DNA of 64,000 nucleotides from Streptomyces sp. NBC_01294 (lineage in GTDB: Bacteria; Actinomycetota; Actinomycetes; Streptomycetales; Streptomycetaceae): NCBI RefSeq assembly GCF_035917235.1, contig NZ_CP108423.1:4741501-4805500 (forward strand), given 5' to 3'. The translations under genes were made by a program, and so were the position numbers. A model generated the notes under the pieces. That model saw only the letters and a program-made list of their open reading frames with translations, made no database searches and was not told where the DNA came from. Shown here one piece after another: positions 8,134-15,672 of the stretch; position 1 is the stretch's first letter, and the number at the start of each line of letters is the position of its first letter.

Positions 8134-8629
8134 ACGCGTCGCGCGAACCCCCGGGGCCGGCGCTGCCGCCGCCGTTGGTGCGCTGGGCGACCAGCGCGTC
8201 CCGGATCTCCTTGAGGACCTCCAGCTCGGTGATCTCCATGGTCTCCTGGACGCCTTCCTTCGCCTTGCGCCGCGCCTCCTGCTTGGCGAGGTACTTCGCC
8301 ATCGGCAGCACCATGAGGAAGTACACGACCGCGGCGGTGATCACGAAGGTCAGCGTGGCGTTCAGCACCGAGCCCCAGAGGATCTCCACGCCCGTCGGCT
8401 GGCCGTTCGCACCGACGCCGCACGGGCTCTTGAGGCAGGACTTGTAGCCGTCCAGGCTCTGCGTGCCCACCGCGCCGATCAGCGGGCTGATGATGCCCTT
8501 GACCACCGAGTTCACGATGTTCGTGAACGCGGCGCCGATGACCACGGCCACCGCGAGGTCGACCACGTTGCCGCGCATCAGGAAGGCCTTGAAGCCTGCC
8601 AGCACGCTCTCCTTCTTCTTCTCGCTCAC
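8129..8629 (-). CDS. mscL: Large-conductance mechanosensitive channel MscL
   Basis: A 166-residue product. It has the family N-terminal signature FKAFLMRGNVVDLAVAVVIG, a first pore helix containing GAAFTNIVNSVVKGIISPLIG, a periplasmic loop with a CLKSPCGVG pair, a second helix (TFVITAAVVYFLMV) and a charged cytoplasmic C-terminal helix. MscL is a homopentameric safety valve in the plasma membrane that opens under hypo-osmotic stress. GTG at 8629 is chosen because the homologous N-terminus (VSEKKKESVLAGFK) begins there; the adjacent GTG at 8632 sits at good spacing from AAAGG and is nearly equivalent. Confidence 0.93.
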   Translation of the reverse strand: MSEKKKESVLAGFKAFLMRGNVVDLAVAVVIGAAFTNIVNSVVKGIISPLIGAVGTQSLDGYKSCLKSPCGVGANGQPTGVEILWGSVLNATLTFVITAAVVYFLMVLPMAKYLAKQEARRKAKEGVQETMEITELEVLKEIRDALVAQRTNGGGSAGPGGSRDAF

Positions 8630-8752
8630 CACTGAGCCTTTCTTCACATGTGCCGAACACGGAGCCAACGGTTCCGAAAGTTACGGCAGTCCGGGCGCGG
8701 CGTGTCCAATCGGCCCCCGCCCCGAGGTGAATTGACCGGCCACGTGTGCGAA

Positions 8753-9277
8753 TCAACACAACGTCACCGCCAGCCGGGTCACGGCGCCCGCTCCCACGAG
8801 ATCCCGCGCGGTGTCCCGGGGCACGGACAGGACCACCAGGGCCCCACCGTCCCCAACGCCTGCGTCCGGACGGGGGACTTCGGAAACCCGGGCCCCCGCG
8901 GCCACCACCCTGGGCGGTCCGGCGCGCTCCGCCGCGACCACGTCGACCCGGTCCCCGGGCCGCAGCAGGCGCACCGTCGCGGCGTCCGCGATGCGCACGG
9001 GGGCCGACACCATCCGCACCGCCGCGGGCGGTGCGGAGCCGTGCGAGGCCCGTACCGGTGGCGGCGGGGCGCCCCGCGAAGCCTGTGCTTCCGTCCCGCC
9101 CACGGCGAGGGCCGCCGCCACGACGGCCAGCCCGGCCGAGGCGGCCCGCCGCCTGCGCCGCAGGGCCCGGTGCAGCCGGTCCCCGCCCCGCCCCACGCGA
9201 AGCGGTGGGAACGGCGGGACCGGGCGCGCGGGGGGACACGCGGAGGAAGTCGAAGAGGCCGTGGAACAACGGGACAT
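8753..9277 (-). CDS. SAF/RcpC (CpaB)-domain protein
   Basis: A 174-residue protein with an N-terminal basic stretch (RLHRALRRRRRAA), one membrane helix (SAGLAVVAAALAVGG) and a C-terminal SAF-like region (VRIADAATVRLLRPGDRVDVV). This layout matches CpaB/RcpC and flagellar FlgA-like proteins, which act as periplasmic assembly or chaperone factors for pili. No other pilus genes are in the window. ATG at 9277 has a weak ribosome site. The family assignment is good but the role is unclear. Confidence 0.65.
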   Translation of the reverse strand: MSRCSTASSTSSACPPARPVPPFPPLRVGRGGDRLHRALRRRRRAASAGLAVVAAALAVGGTEAQASRGAPPPPVRASHGSAPPAAVRMVSAPVRIADAATVRLLRPGDRVDVVAAERAGPPRVVAAGARVSEVPRPDAGVGDGGALVVLSVPRDTARDLVGAGAVTRLAVTLC

Positions 9278-9371
9278 GACGAACACCACCAGACCGAGTG
9301 AGTTGCTGTGCCCGGACCCGTCGCCCGGACACATCCCACGATCCGGCCTCCCGGGGAATCCCGCCGGGGCC

Positions 9372-9398
9372 TGTGGACAGTCCCCAGCCTGTGGACAA
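9372..9398. promoter_or_regulatory. Pair of DnaA-box-like sites
   Basis: TGTGGACAG (9372-9380) and TGTGGACAA (9390-9398) are direct repeats 18 bp apart, embedded in the repeated 11-mer GCCTGTGGACA. The second is the exact complement of TTGTCCACA, the DnaA box typical of Streptomyces. They lie in the short gap between the SAF gene and the PyrF-like gene, close to the latter's 3' end. A DnaA-titration or regulatory role is speculative. Confidence 0.4.
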
Positions 9399-9403
9399 CC
9401 CCG

Positions 9404-10195
9404 TCACCCGCAGGAGTTACCCGCAGCCCGCGCCCGCCGCAGCGCGGCCACCGGGTCCGCGGCCCTCGCGATCGACCGGCCCACCACGACGTGCGAGGCC
9501 CCGGCCGCGAAGGCGGCCTGGGGCGTCCCCGCCCGCGCATGCCCGCCCGCCGAGCCGCCCACAGGGCCGCCCGCAGGGCCCCCTACCGAGCCACCGGCCG
9601 ATCCGCCTGCCGCTCCACCCGCCGGCACGTCCGGCCCCAGCGTCACCCCCGGCGTCACGATCAGCCGGTCCGGCCCCAGCAGCTCGCGCAGCACCCCGGC
9701 CTCCCGCGGCGAGGCGATGACCCCGTCGCATCCCGCGCCCACCGCCAGCCGGGCCAGCCGCAGCACCTGCTCCTCGGTGTCCGCCTCGATGCCGATGTCC
9801 GCGAGGTCGCCGGCGGTCATGCTGGTGACGACCGTCAGCGCGAGCACCCGCAACCGCGGGAACTCCCGCGCCGCCTCGACCGCCGCGGACATGATCCCCG
9901 TACCGCCCATGCCGTGCACCGTCACCATGGATGCGCCCAGGGCGCCGGCGGCGCGGACGGCGCCGGCGACGGAGTTCGGGATCTCGAAGAGCTTCAGGTC
10001 GAGGAAGACCTCGTGGCCCCGCTCGACGAGGTCGCGCGCGAGCCCGGGGCCCGCCGCGGTCAGCAGCTCCAGGCCGATCTTGTAGAAGCCGCACGCGTCG
10101 CCGAGGCGCTCGACGAGCTCCTCGGCGGCCCGGCGGTCGTCGAAGTCGAGGGCGACGATGACCTTGCGGTCGGCGCAGGGGAAGTCCGTGTTCAC
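9404..10195 (-). CDS. Divergent orotidine 5'-phosphate decarboxylase (PyrF) paralogue
   Basis: A 263-residue TIM-barrel protein of the OMPDC family: KVIVALDFDD at the start, FYKIGLELLTAAGP next, then VTPGVTLGP and HVVVGRSIARAADP near the end. Two features are odd. The catalytic DxKxxD motif, normally DLKxHDIPNT, reads DLKLFEIPNS, so the second aspartate is glutamate. The phosphate-binding loop, normally containing GDQxR, is replaced by about 30 residues of Gly/Ala/Pro-rich repeat (around residues 196-226). It may be a paralogue with altered or lost activity; the usual pyrF sits with other pyr genes elsewhere in Streptomyces. ATG at 10195. Confidence 0.75.
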   Translation of the reverse strand: MNTDFPCADRKVIVALDFDDRRAAEELVERLGDACGFYKIGLELLTAAGPGLARDLVERGHEVFLDLKLFEIPNSVAGAVRAAGALGASMVTVHGMGGTGIMSAAVEAAREFPRLRVLALTVVTSMTAGDLADIGIEADTEEQVLRLARLAVGAGCDGVIASPREAGVLRELLGPDRLIVTPGVTLGPDVPAGGAAGGSAGGSVGGPAGGPVGGSAGGHARAGTPQAAFAAGASHVVVGRSIARAADPVAALRRARAAGNSCG

Positions 10196-10211
10196 GCCGT
10201 CATTGTCGGCG

Positions 10212-10769
10212 TCACGGCCCGGCCGCGATCCGGCAGGCGTCCGCGAAGCCCTGACTGGTCAGGCCGAAGGCGCTGTTGACGCGCGAGCGCCAGTTCTCCA
10301 GGGCGACCATCGCGGTGAGCTCGACGAACGCCGCCTCGCCGAGCCGCGCGATCAGTTCCGCGGCGAGTTCGTCCGTGACCGCCGGCTCGGTCTCGGTCAT
10401 GGCCTCGGCGTACTCCATGACGAGGAGTTCCAGGTCGGTGAACACCTCGCGGGACTCCCGCCACCGCGGCACCCGCTCGATCTTCTCCGTCGGCACGCCC
10501 AGCTCGTGGCCCTCCCAGTAGCCGAAGTCCATGCACCACGAGCAGTTGATGCGGGCCGCCGCCGCCATCACGGCCAGGTGCTTGAGACCGGCGTCGAGCG
10601 CGTTCCACTTCGCCGCCCGCTGTTCCAGGCGGACGTACGAGAAGAGCACGCGCGAGTGGTGCCCGTAGGCCTGGCCGGGGTCGAGCACCTTGCCGTACGT
10701 ACGGCGCGAGTACCAGGAGCCGATGCGCATGAGGAGGGTGCGGGGCGGGGTGAGCGAGATACGCGGCAT
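10212..10769 (-). CDS. Carboxymuconolactone decarboxylase/AhpD-like protein
   Basis: A 185-residue protein with the AhpD/CMD active-site region INCSWCMDFGYWEG (redox CxxC) in an alpha-helical context and an arginine-rich C-terminal half ending FGLTSQGFADACRIAAGP. Such proteins act as alkylhydroperoxidase-like disulfide reductases. ATG at 10769 is preferred because GGGAG lies eight bases upstream; the earlier ATG at 10778 directly abuts that site. It is 16 bp upstream of the PyrF-like gene on the same strand, so the two may be co-transcribed. Confidence 0.75.
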   Translation of the reverse strand: MPRISLTPPRTLLMRIGSWYSRRTYGKVLDPGQAYGHHSRVLFSYVRLEQRAAKWNALDAGLKHLAVMAAAARINCSWCMDFGYWEGHELGVPTEKIERVPRWRESREVFTDLELLVMEYAEAMTETEPAVTDELAAELIARLGEAAFVELTAMVALENWRSRVNSAFGLTSQGFADACRIAAGP

Positions 10770-10877
10770 GACAGTCATCTCCCGGGCAGGGGCGGTCTTG
10801 TTACCGCCCTCATCAAGGAGGACCGGACAGCCGGGGCGAATGTGACAGCCGCCGCGCGATGCCCCCGCGGCAGGGGG

Positions 10878-11711
10878 TCAGGGAAGCTCGATGCCCAGGT
10901 CCCAGCCGTCGTGCGCGTGCGTGCACAGGCAGGCGCGGGACTCCGTCGGCGGCAGGGCCGCCACCGCGTCGAAGAGGACCTCGCGCAGCCGGCCGACGTT
11001 CTCGCCGAACACCTTCAGGACCTCGGTGTGGGAGACGCCCTCGCCCGTCTCGGCGCCCGCGTCCAGGTCCGTGACCAGGGCCATCGAGGTGTAGCAGAGC
11101 CCCAGCTCGCGCGCGAGGATCGCCTCGGGGTGCCCGGTCATGCCGACGACCGACCAGCCCGCCGCCGCGTGCCACTGCGACTCCGCCCGCGTCGAGAAGC
11201 GCGGCCCCTCGATGACGACCATGGTGCCGCCGTCCACCGGCTCCCAGTCCCGGCCCCGGGCCGCCGCGATCGCCACCGACCGGCCCACCGGGCAGTACGG
11301 GTCGGCGAAGGTGGTGTGCACGACGTTGGGAACCGCCCCGTCCGGCAGCGGCTCCCCGTCGAAGAAGGTCTGCACGCGCGACTTCGTACGGTCGACCAGC
11401 TGGTCGGGGACGAGCAGCGTGCCCGGTCCGTACTCGGTCCGCAGACCGCCGACCGCGCACGGGCCCAGCACCTGGCGGACGCCGACCGAGCGCAGCGCCC
11501 ACAGGTTCGCCCGGTAGTTGATCTTGTGCGGCGGGACGGTGTGGCTGCGTCCGTGCCGGGGCAGGAAGGCCACCTGGCGGCCGGCCAGCTCGCCCACGTA
11601 CAGGGAGTCGCTCGGGGGCCCGTACGGGGTCTCCACCTGGATCTCGGAGACGTCCTCCATGAAGGAGTAGAAGCCCGAGCCGCCGATGACACCGATCTCT
11701 GCGTTCACCAT
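10878..11711 (-). CDS. mtnP: S-methyl-5'-thioadenosine phosphorylase
   Basis: A 277-residue PNP/MTAP family enzyme. The phosphate-binding start IGVIGGSGFYSFMED, the mid motif VPPHKINYRANLWAL and the substrate-side EGPRFSTRAES and MTGHPEAILARELG are all present. It phosphorolyses methylthioadenosine (from polyamine or autoinducer synthesis) to adenine and methylthioribose-1-phosphate in methionine salvage. The TAGGGTGG sequence upstream supports ATG at 11711 rather than GTG at 11720. Confidence 0.92.
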   Translation of the reverse strand: MVNAEIGVIGGSGFYSFMEDVSEIQVETPYGPPSDSLYVGELAGRQVAFLPRHGRSHTVPPHKINYRANLWALRSVGVRQVLGPCAVGGLRTEYGPGTLLVPDQLVDRTKSRVQTFFDGEPLPDGAVPNVVHTTFADPYCPVGRSVAIAAARGRDWEPVDGGTMVVIEGPRFSTRAESQWHAAAGWSVVGMTGHPEAILARELGLCYTSMALVTDLDAGAETGEGVSHTEVLKVFGENVGRLREVLFDAVAALPPTESRACLCTHAHDGWDLGIELP

Positions 11712-11738
11712 GCGGCCCACCCTAACGGGGCATGCCGA

Positions 11739-11773
11739 AGGCCCCGCTGCCCGGTCAGGGGCGGGCGGGGCCT
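11739..11773 (-). terminator. Hairpin downstream of the FmdB-type gene
   Basis: AGGCCCCGC (11739-11747) pairs perfectly with GCGGGGCCT (11765-11773) across a 17-base loop. It sits between the end of the FmdB gene and the start of the phosphorylase gene, so it probably separates their transcripts. Confidence 0.55.
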
Positions 11774-11786
11774 CGGGGAGAAGCGA

Positions 11787-12101
11787 TCAGGCGGCCGACG
11801 TGGAGCTGCTCGTGCTCGACGACGTCGAGGAGGACGAAGCGGCGGGAGCGGCGGCAGCGGTCGACGTCGAGGACGACGACGAACCGGAGGCGGGCTTCGA
11901 GGCAGGCGTGCTGCTCGACGAGGCGCCACGGCTGTCGTTCCGGTAGAAACCGGAGCCCTTGAAGACGATGCCGACCGCGGAGAACACCTTCTTCAGGCGT
12001 CCGTCACAGCTCGGGCACACGGTCAGGGCGTCATCGGTGAACTTCTGCACGGCCTCAAGGCCCTCACCGCACTCGGTGCACTGGTACTGGTAGGTCGGCA
12101 C
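11787..12101 (-). CDS. FmdB-family zinc-ribbon protein
   Basis: A 104-residue protein. The N-terminal domain PTYQYQCTECGEGLEAVQKF...CPSC is the FmdB/CxxC zinc ribbon, followed by FSAVGIVFKGSGFYRND, which is typical of the family. The C-terminal half is a Ser/Ala low-complexity tail with long serine runs. FmdB proteins are putative regulatory zinc ribbons, first noted beside formamidase genes. The start is GTG at 12101, preceded by AGGAGG at ideal spacing, rather than an upstream in-frame start. Confidence 0.85.
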   Translation of the reverse strand: MPTYQYQCTECGEGLEAVQKFTDDALTVCPSCDGRLKKVFSAVGIVFKGSGFYRNDSRGASSSSTPASKPASGSSSSSTSTAAAAPAASSSSTSSSTSSSTSAA

Positions 12102-12168
12102 GAATTTCCTCCTGGCACTCTCACTCAATGAGTGCTAACGACGCTCCATGGTGACGTATTCCGGCGGA

Positions 12169-13524
12169 TCAGTCCACCGTCACCGGCACGCGGTGACCCA
12201 TCCCACGCTCGTTCAACCGCTGACGGGAGGTCGGCGAGGAGGTGGCCGGCGTGGCCGGGGCCGCGGGCGCGGCGCCCGGACCGGACGAGTTCACGATCCG
12301 GCTCGGGGCCTTCGGGGCCAGCTTCCCGCGCAGCGCCAGCAGGGTGGTCAGCGCGAGCGCGGTGGCCGCCATGGGCACCAGGAAGCCGAACGAGGACCCG
12401 TGCGCGTCCGTCAGGCGGCCGGCCAGGGTGACGGCGATGGCCTGCCCGAAGGCGATCGAACCGGTCAGCCAGGTGAAGGCCTCGGTCCGGGCGCCCGCGG
12501 GGACCAGCTGCTCGACCATCGTGTAGCCGGTGATCAGCGCCGGGGCGATGAACAGGCCGACGACCAGGCCGAGCGCGCCCAGCAGGATGATCGAGTGGGC
12601 GGCCCACAGGACGGACGCGGCGGCGGTGAGGCCGATGTAGCCCAGGATCAGCCGGCGGCGCGGGCCGATCTTCCAGGCGATGGCGCCCATGGCGATGCCG
12701 GCGATCATGTTGCCGGCGGCGAAGACGCCGTAGAGCAGGCCGTTGGCCCCGGGGTTGCCGATCTCGTCGGAGAAGGCGGCGAGCGAGACCTGCATGCCGC
12801 CGAAGACGGCGCCGATCCCGAGGAAGGCGAAGATCAGGACGCGCAGGCCCGGGAAGGACAGCGCGAAGGCGCGCTTCTCACCGGTGGCCGACGGGGCGTG
12901 CGGCTTGGGCTGGGTGGCCCGCTGGGCCGCGAAGAGCAGACCGCCGAGCAGCGTCAGCGTGGCCTCGGTGGCCAGGCCGGCCGCCGGGTGGACGCCGGTG
13001 CACAGCGCGGTCGCCAGGACCGGGCCGACGACGAAGGTGAACTCGTCGGTGACGGACTCGAAGGCGGCGGCCGTCGGCAGCAGGGGCGAGCCCTCCAGCT
13101 TGGCGGCCCAGCGCGCCCGGACCATCGGTCCGACCTGCGGCACCGAGGCGCCGGCGGGTACGGCGGCCAGTGCCAGGGCCCAGACCGGCGCCCCCAGCAG
13201 GGCGAGCGCGGTCAGGCCGCTGACGGCGGCGGCGTGCGCGAGGACCACGGGCAGCAGGACGGCGCTCTGGCCGAGGCGGTCGGTGAAGATGCCCATCAGG
13301 GGCGCGGACAGCGCCATGGAGACGCCGGTGACGGCGGCGACGATGCCGGCGCTGCCGTAGGAACCGGTGGTGTGCTGGACCAGCAGCAGGATGCTGATGG
13401 TCAGCATGCCGAAGGGGAGTCGGGCTGCGAAGCCGGGGAGTACGAAGCCGAGGGCGCCGGGCGTGCGCAGGAGCTTCCCGTAGCCGGGGCGGGCGGACTT
13501 GTCGGTCGTGACCGCGGATGTCAC
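12169..13524 (-). CDS. MFS transporter, probable drug/metabolite exporter
   Basis: A 451-residue, 12-helix major facilitator. It begins VTSAVTTDKSARPGYGKLLR and carries helices such as GFVLPGFAARLPFGMLTISILLLV and a loop GIFTDRLGQ matching the MFS cytoplasmic motif A position. A flexible C-terminal tail is rich in Ala, Pro and Ser. The substrate is unknown. GTG at 13524 is chosen for AAAGG upstream and because residues before it are low in hydrophobicity and Arg-rich, unlike a transporter N-terminus. Confidence 0.75.
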   Translation of the reverse strand: MTSAVTTDKSARPGYGKLLRTPGALGFVLPGFAARLPFGMLTISILLLVQHTTGSYGSAGIVAAVTGVSMALSAPLMGIFTDRLGQSAVLLPVVLAHAAAVSGLTALALLGAPVWALALAAVPAGASVPQVGPMVRARWAAKLEGSPLLPTAAAFESVTDEFTFVVGPVLATALCTGVHPAAGLATEATLTLLGGLLFAAQRATQPKPHAPSATGEKRAFALSFPGLRVLIFAFLGIGAVFGGMQVSLAAFSDEIGNPGANGLLYGVFAAGNMIAGIAMGAIAWKIGPRRRLILGYIGLTAAASVLWAAHSIILLGALGLVVGLFIAPALITGYTMVEQLVPAGARTEAFTWLTGSIAFGQAIAVTLAGRLTDAHGSSFGFLVPMAATALALTTLLALRGKLAPKAPSRIVNSSGPGAAPAAPATPATSSPTSRQRLNERGMGHRVPVTVD

Positions 13525-13891
13525 GGCCTGGCCTTTCCGCTGCCTGGTAGAGCGTCCCCGTCTGCGGGCGGTGCTCCGCCTTGTGAGCGGCCGCACCCGT
13601 ACATGTGGGAGCCCCGAGAGCTGTCCTCTTGCGCAGAACCGAGTGATACCTGGGCACCCACTGCGGGAGGGAGCCACGGCCGCTTTGCGGTCGCGCCAGC
13701 TCTGCGTCAGGCAGAGTTGGTTCGATCTGTTGTGCCTTCATCGTACAGGGGAAGCCTCTACCACGCCCTGTGATTACGGTGACAAGCCGTGTCTTCACCT
13801 GCGATTAACGGGAGCTTTGCACGCGAGAGGCTTAGAAATGGGGATAAAAGCGGGCATAAGGCGCCTAAATTGGCCGAATTAGAACGCCGCT
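13525..13891. other. Intergenic region without a recognised gene
   Basis: 367 bp between the MFS gene start and the antiporter gene stop. It is less GC-rich at its right end (around 13790-13900) than the flanking genes. A small hairpin CTCTGC-GTCAG-GCAGAG lies in it (around 13701-13717). It must hold the MFS promoter on the reverse strand, but no clear hexamer pair was identified and no coding frame looks real. Confidence 0.4.
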
Positions 13892-15439
13892 CTAATGGGA
13901 ACCGGGGCCTCGACGTGAACCCGGTGAACCGGATGGCCCGGATCCGTTCTCGCCCGTGCCCAGCCATCCCGCCAGCTTGCCGCCCCGGGCCACCGCCCGC
14001 AGCCGCGCCTCCGCCGCGTCCCGTACCGGATCCGTGGCCACCACCAGCAGCTCGTCCCCGCGCCGCAGCACGGTCGACGGCAGTGGTACGAAGCTCTTCG
14101 CGTCCCGGACGACCAGGGTGACCGAGGCCCCCGGCGGCAGCCGCAGCTCGCTCACCTCCACGCCGTGCATCCGCGAGGTCGGCGGGATCTCGAAGGAGAG
14201 CAGGTGTCCGCGCAGCTTCTCCAGCGGCGCCGACTCGATGCCGAGGTCGGACGCGGTCTCCTCGCCCTTCCCGAGGTTCAGCTTGCGCGCCAGCCAGGGC
14301 AGGGTCGGCCCCTGGACCAGGGTGTAGACGACGACCAGGACGAAGACGATGTTGAAGACGCGCTCGCTGCCCTCGATCCCGGAGACCATCGGGATGGTCG
14401 CCAGGATGATGGGCACGGCTCCGCGCAGGCCCGCCCACGACATCAGGGCCTGCTCCTGCCAGGGAATCCGGAAGGGCAGCAGGCTGACGAAGACCTCCAG
14501 GGGCCGCGCCACCATCGTCAGCACCAGCCCGATGACCACGGCGGGCCAGAAGTCGTGGACCAGCTCGTGCGGGGTGACCAGCAGGCCCAGCAGCACGAAC
14601 ATGCCGATCTGGGCGATCCAGCCGAGCCCGTCGGCGAACCCCCGGGTGGCCGGCCAGTGCGGGAGCTTGGCGTTCCCGAGCACCATCGCCGCCAGGTACA
14701 CCGCGAGGAAGCCGGAGCCGTGCGCCATCGCGCCGGCCGCGTACGCCGTGATCGCGATGGCCATCACGGCGATCGGGTAGAGGCCGGAGGCGGGCAGTGC
14801 CACGTGCCGCAGGCCGTAGGCGCCGAGGAAGCCGACCGTCAGGCCGATCGCGACGCCGATGGCCAGCTCCAGCGCGATCTTGCCGAGCAGCACGTACCAG
14901 TCGTCCACCGGGCCGACGGTCGCGAAGGCCACCACCAGGATGACGACGGGTGCGTCGTTGAAACCGGACTCGGCCTCCAGGACACCCGTGATCCGGGAGG
15001 GGAGCGGGACCTTGCGCAGCACGGAGAAGACGGCCGCCGCATCGGTCGAGGAGACGACCGCGCCGATCAGCAGGGCCTGGCGCCACTCCAGCCCGACCAG
15101 GTAGTGCGCCCCCGCCGCCGTCACGCCCACGCTGATCGCCACGCCCACCAGTGACAGCATGATCGCGGCCGGCAGCGCCGGCTTGATCTCTTTCCACTTG
15201 GTGCCCAGACCGCCCTCGGCGAGGATCACGACGAGCGCGGCATAGCCGATGACCTGGGTCAGCTCGGCGTTGTCGAAGACGACGTTGCCGATGCCGTCCT
15301 GGCCTATCGCGATGCCTATGCCGAGGTAGATGAGCAGGCTGGGGAGGCCGCTGCGTGACGAGACGCGCACCGCCGCCACGGCGACGAGCAGCACGAGCGA
15401 GCAGACCAGCAAGAGCTCATTCAGCGTGTGGACAGTCAG
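13892..15439 (-). CDS. CPA1-type K+/H+ (NhaP2/CvrA-like) antiporter with TrkA-C domain
   Basis: A 515-residue membrane protein. Twelve or so helices contain the cation antiporter core (GAVVSSTDAAAVFSVL and LEAESGFNDAPVVILV), followed by a cytoplasmic TrkA-C-like domain (around residues 405-485). Members exchange K+ or Na+ for protons. No ATG, GTG or TTG start lies upstream of TTG 15412, yet homologues begin about nine residues earlier with TVHTLNELLLV. A CTG at 15439, nine bases downstream of GAGGAGGG, supplies exactly this start and is used here. TTG 15412 has no clear ribosome site. Confidence 0.85.
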   Translation of the reverse strand: MTVHTLNELLLVCSLVLLVAVAAVRVSSRSGLPSLLIYLGIGIAIGQDGIGNVVFDNAELTQVIGYAALVVILAEGGLGTKWKEIKPALPAAIMLSLVGVAISVGVTAAGAHYLVGLEWRQALLIGAVVSSTDAAAVFSVLRKVPLPSRITGVLEAESGFNDAPVVILVVAFATVGPVDDWYVLLGKIALELAIGVAIGLTVGFLGAYGLRHVALPASGLYPIAVMAIAITAYAAGAMAHGSGFLAVYLAAMVLGNAKLPHWPATRGFADGLGWIAQIGMFVLLGLLVTPHELVHDFWPAVVIGLVLTMVARPLEVFVSLLPFRIPWQEQALMSWAGLRGAVPIILATIPMVSGIEGSERVFNIVFVLVVVYTLVQGPTLPWLARKLNLGKGEETASDLGIESAPLEKLRGHLLSFEIPPTSRMHGVEVSELRLPPGASVTLVVRDAKSFVPLPSTVLRRGDELLVVATDPVRDAAEARLRAVARGGKLAGWLGTGENGSGPSGSPGSRRGPGSH

Positions 15440-15672
15440 CGGGCGGCCCTCCTCGATGCGCCCGGCGGATCGATCCTCCCGGCGGCAAGTTCGGCAAGTA
15501 GTTCGTTACCTTACCTAATCTTTGACGCGCCCTTTACGCGATAACCACATTGTGAAACGCCTGTTCGCCCCTGTCCTCAGCTCCTCGACCCCTGGCGGAT
15601 CAACGAAGAGGGTCCTGCGCCTATGGTTGCTCCCAGCACTCCCAGGACCACCCTGCCCCTCTAAGGACAGCG

